Shown: positions 61,966-64,000 of the stretch, piece by piece
Position numbering within the stretch: the stretch's first letter is position 1
Layout: each line of letters begins with the position of its first letter
DNA from: Zoroaster sp. YZ-2022
Taxonomy: Eukaryota; Echinodermata; Asteroidea; Forcipulatida; Zoroasteridae
NCBI GenBank assembly: GCA_029582265.1
Contig: CM055820.1
Location: 14,311,695 to 14,375,694 of the forward strand
Direction: 5' to 3'
DNA: 64,000 nucleotides
Notes under the pieces: model-generated
The model's input: the letters and a program-made list of their open reading frames with translations, nothing else
What the model was told of the DNA's origin: nothing
Databases searched by the model: none
Made by a program: the position numbers and the translations under genes

Positions 61966-64000
61966 CAACCCGATTGTGATCGCGGGTACTGAAAATTAGC
62001 TTTTATGTATCATATCATATGATTGAAAAGGCTGCCAATCTCATAACACAATGTAAATATATACATCTAATGATTTTGATTTAACACCTACATCTGTACA
62101 TGTAGCAAAACACTACATATAATTCAGAAATTGCTAACCAAGACTCAAGATTTGCTTTTAAAATTTAGCATTACATACATGTACATACACACAAAAATAT
62201 TTCTGCCTAAATTTGTTTGCTACTGTATGCAAGCTTTTTGAATGAAATTATTCCCGGACATGCGTACATGCATACATGTACATGCATCCAAGCCAAGCTT
62301 AAGGCAGGTTGCCCACTACCCAATTTGCATTTGTAGCATCCATTACATGTACATGTTCAATGAGGTAAAACCCTTAAGATACATGTACATGCAAATCCTG
62401 AGGTAACAAAAACCTCTGGTTAAAGAGAAGGTGAAGTCTTATGTAAGACTTGATGTAGTCTTGAGGTAAAGTCTTGATGTGGTAAACATTGTCTGCTTTC
62501 AAAGGATCTGCAGCAAGCGGGCGCTGTCTGAAACTGACTCACAATGACCCAGATGTCTCTACTGATGACCATCTGAATCAATGTCTTGATTATTTTGTAT
62601 CTGATGCCTGGAACTTACCAGGAAATTTGGGTTTTATCAAATGTTTTGGGTAATCCCTTTTTTCGCCAAGATGAACATTTTTTTTAAATAATTTCTCAGG
62701 ATGATACACTTGTACCAGTTTCATAACAGGAAATTTGGGGAACTATTTATTGAAAAATTATGCTTCTCATGATTATTATTTTTTAAATATGTAATTTTGT
62801 AAAGCATTTGTTTCTCTTTACATGTATTTCAAAGCAAAATATAGCAAAGTTCTGATGAAAGTATATGTAAATGCTGGAAATTTCCAGTAAAATAGGGGAA
62901 AACAGGCAATACATCTTGAATGATTAATGCTTTTTGTTAGGGGTACTAAATTTGCCGGTCTAGATTGTTGGAAAATACAAACCTTTTAAAATGGGAAAGA
63001 AAATAAATTATGTACATCATGAATGCACCATCTCAGCAGCAAATACAGAGAAATGAAAAATGCAACATCCAAGAATAAATTAAAGATGTTTGTATCTCTT
63101 GACTATTTCAATACTCTTTGGAGAAACACAATTTTCTTCCAGTTCGTCTCACGTGTTCATTTATTGAGTGCATCACTATACTGAATATAGATAACCTCTA
63201 CATGTTATGCCTTAGCATGCATTCATGTCATGCCATGGGGTATATTGGCTGCATTTCTTATTAGCTACAACCTTTCTAAAGTATAAGGCCTCAAAACCAC
63301 AGGCAAATTACAGACAGACATTAAAGTTGTATCACCCATATTTTGTTTTTTTGTTTTAATTCCTTTTAATACCGGCATTTTTCATACATTTTCTGCAATT
63401 TCCCACCTAGAAAGGGAAAAAATTAACTATTTCAGTATTTGTCACAATCACAGTTTACTGGAAATTCGTTTCAATTTCATTGTTAAGGCCGTTTGTTTTT
63501 TATTACTTGGATTACGGATTTGTAAGCTACAAAAAATGAGCGGGGATCGGGGAAAAAAAAAAAAAAAAAATGACCGGGATTACGGAATTTCGAGCTCACG
63601 AAATCGGGCGGGGCGAAAAATAAAAAAAATAAAAATAAAAAAAATACCGAAGGCACGCAGGCGGCTTCTAAAACACGTACATTATACACAATTTATGTAG
63701 ACAAAAGCAGAAAGTCACTGAATGAATGTCGCGAGTGTTTAGGCTTAACAAAATGTTCTGTTTCCGGTTTCTGACCGACCCTAACTTTACGCCGCGACCG
63801 TAAACTTTTTACATTATTCGGCTTGAAAAAAAAAGCAGCAAGATGCACCAAGTCTCGGCAGCGGCCGCCATTGTAAACAGCAGATGCACACACGCTGATG
63901 CTCTGCCCAAATTCGCACACACAGACCATTTGTTGACACAGCAATCGTTTGCATGAGTTTGGGCCGTGAGGTCAAGTCGCGCGATGCACGTACATGTACA

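Larger units (their letters stand above)
57912..64000. other. Upstream region of the PMCA gene, 5' UTR exons not located
   Basis: Apart from the transposons and SINE pieces listed, nothing coding is recognised. The last 450 bases are richer in CG (for example GGCAGCGGCCGCCATTG near 63857), so a promoter or first exon there is possible but not shown. Confidence 0.3.

Overview
The window is animal nuclear DNA. It is AT-rich, has long introns with GT-AG borders, and is full of minisatellites, tRNA-derived SINEs and small inverted-repeat transposons. Repeat style, frequent ACATGTAC-like words and the protein sequences suggest a marine invertebrate, perhaps an echinoderm or another non-vertebrate deuterostome. 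That placement is inference; no ribosomal or mitochondrial marker is present.

One host gene fills about 50 kb on the minus strand: a plasma-membrane Ca2+-ATPase (PMCA, ATP2B family). I assembled 17 coding exons from 56938 (start codon) to 6896 (stop). All junctions keep frame, giving a predicted protein of 1145 residues. It has ten membrane segments, the P-type catalytic motifs, a C-terminal calmodulin-binding segment and a PDZ-ligand end (ETTL). 5' untranslated exons must lie above 56950 and were not located. The 3' UTR probably runs below 6896.

The introns carry nearly everything else. Intron 2 holds a complete hAT-like transposon (42938-46761) with terminal inverted repeats, a flanking direct repeat and an intact two-exon transposase gene (818 residues) on the same strand as the host gene. 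Intron 2 also has an 83-bp tandem array split by a 754-bp inverted-repeat element. Intron 5 has a (GT)n-linked series of stem-loop modules and a 44-bp array inside a TTAA-flanked element. Intron 6 has a 46-bp array made from the 3' end of a SINE. Introns 9, 12, 13, 7 and 10 have 46/47-bp, 20-bp, 12-bp, 16-bp and 106-bp arrays. Introns 1 and 16 share the same 81-bp minisatellite in opposite orientations.

Upstream of coding exon 1 a short tandem duplication has copied the splice acceptor and start codon, and an 814-bp transposon has inserted into the extra copy. The flanks (below about 3 kb and above about 58 kb) hold small DNA transposons and SINE pieces but no gene I can recognise. A short plus-strand open segment at about 55.66 kb looks like a fragment of a Tudor/SH3-like domain.

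I see no bacterial-type system, CRISPR array or functional tRNA/rRNA gene. The most unusual material is the set of minisatellites that can be traced to mobile-element parts.
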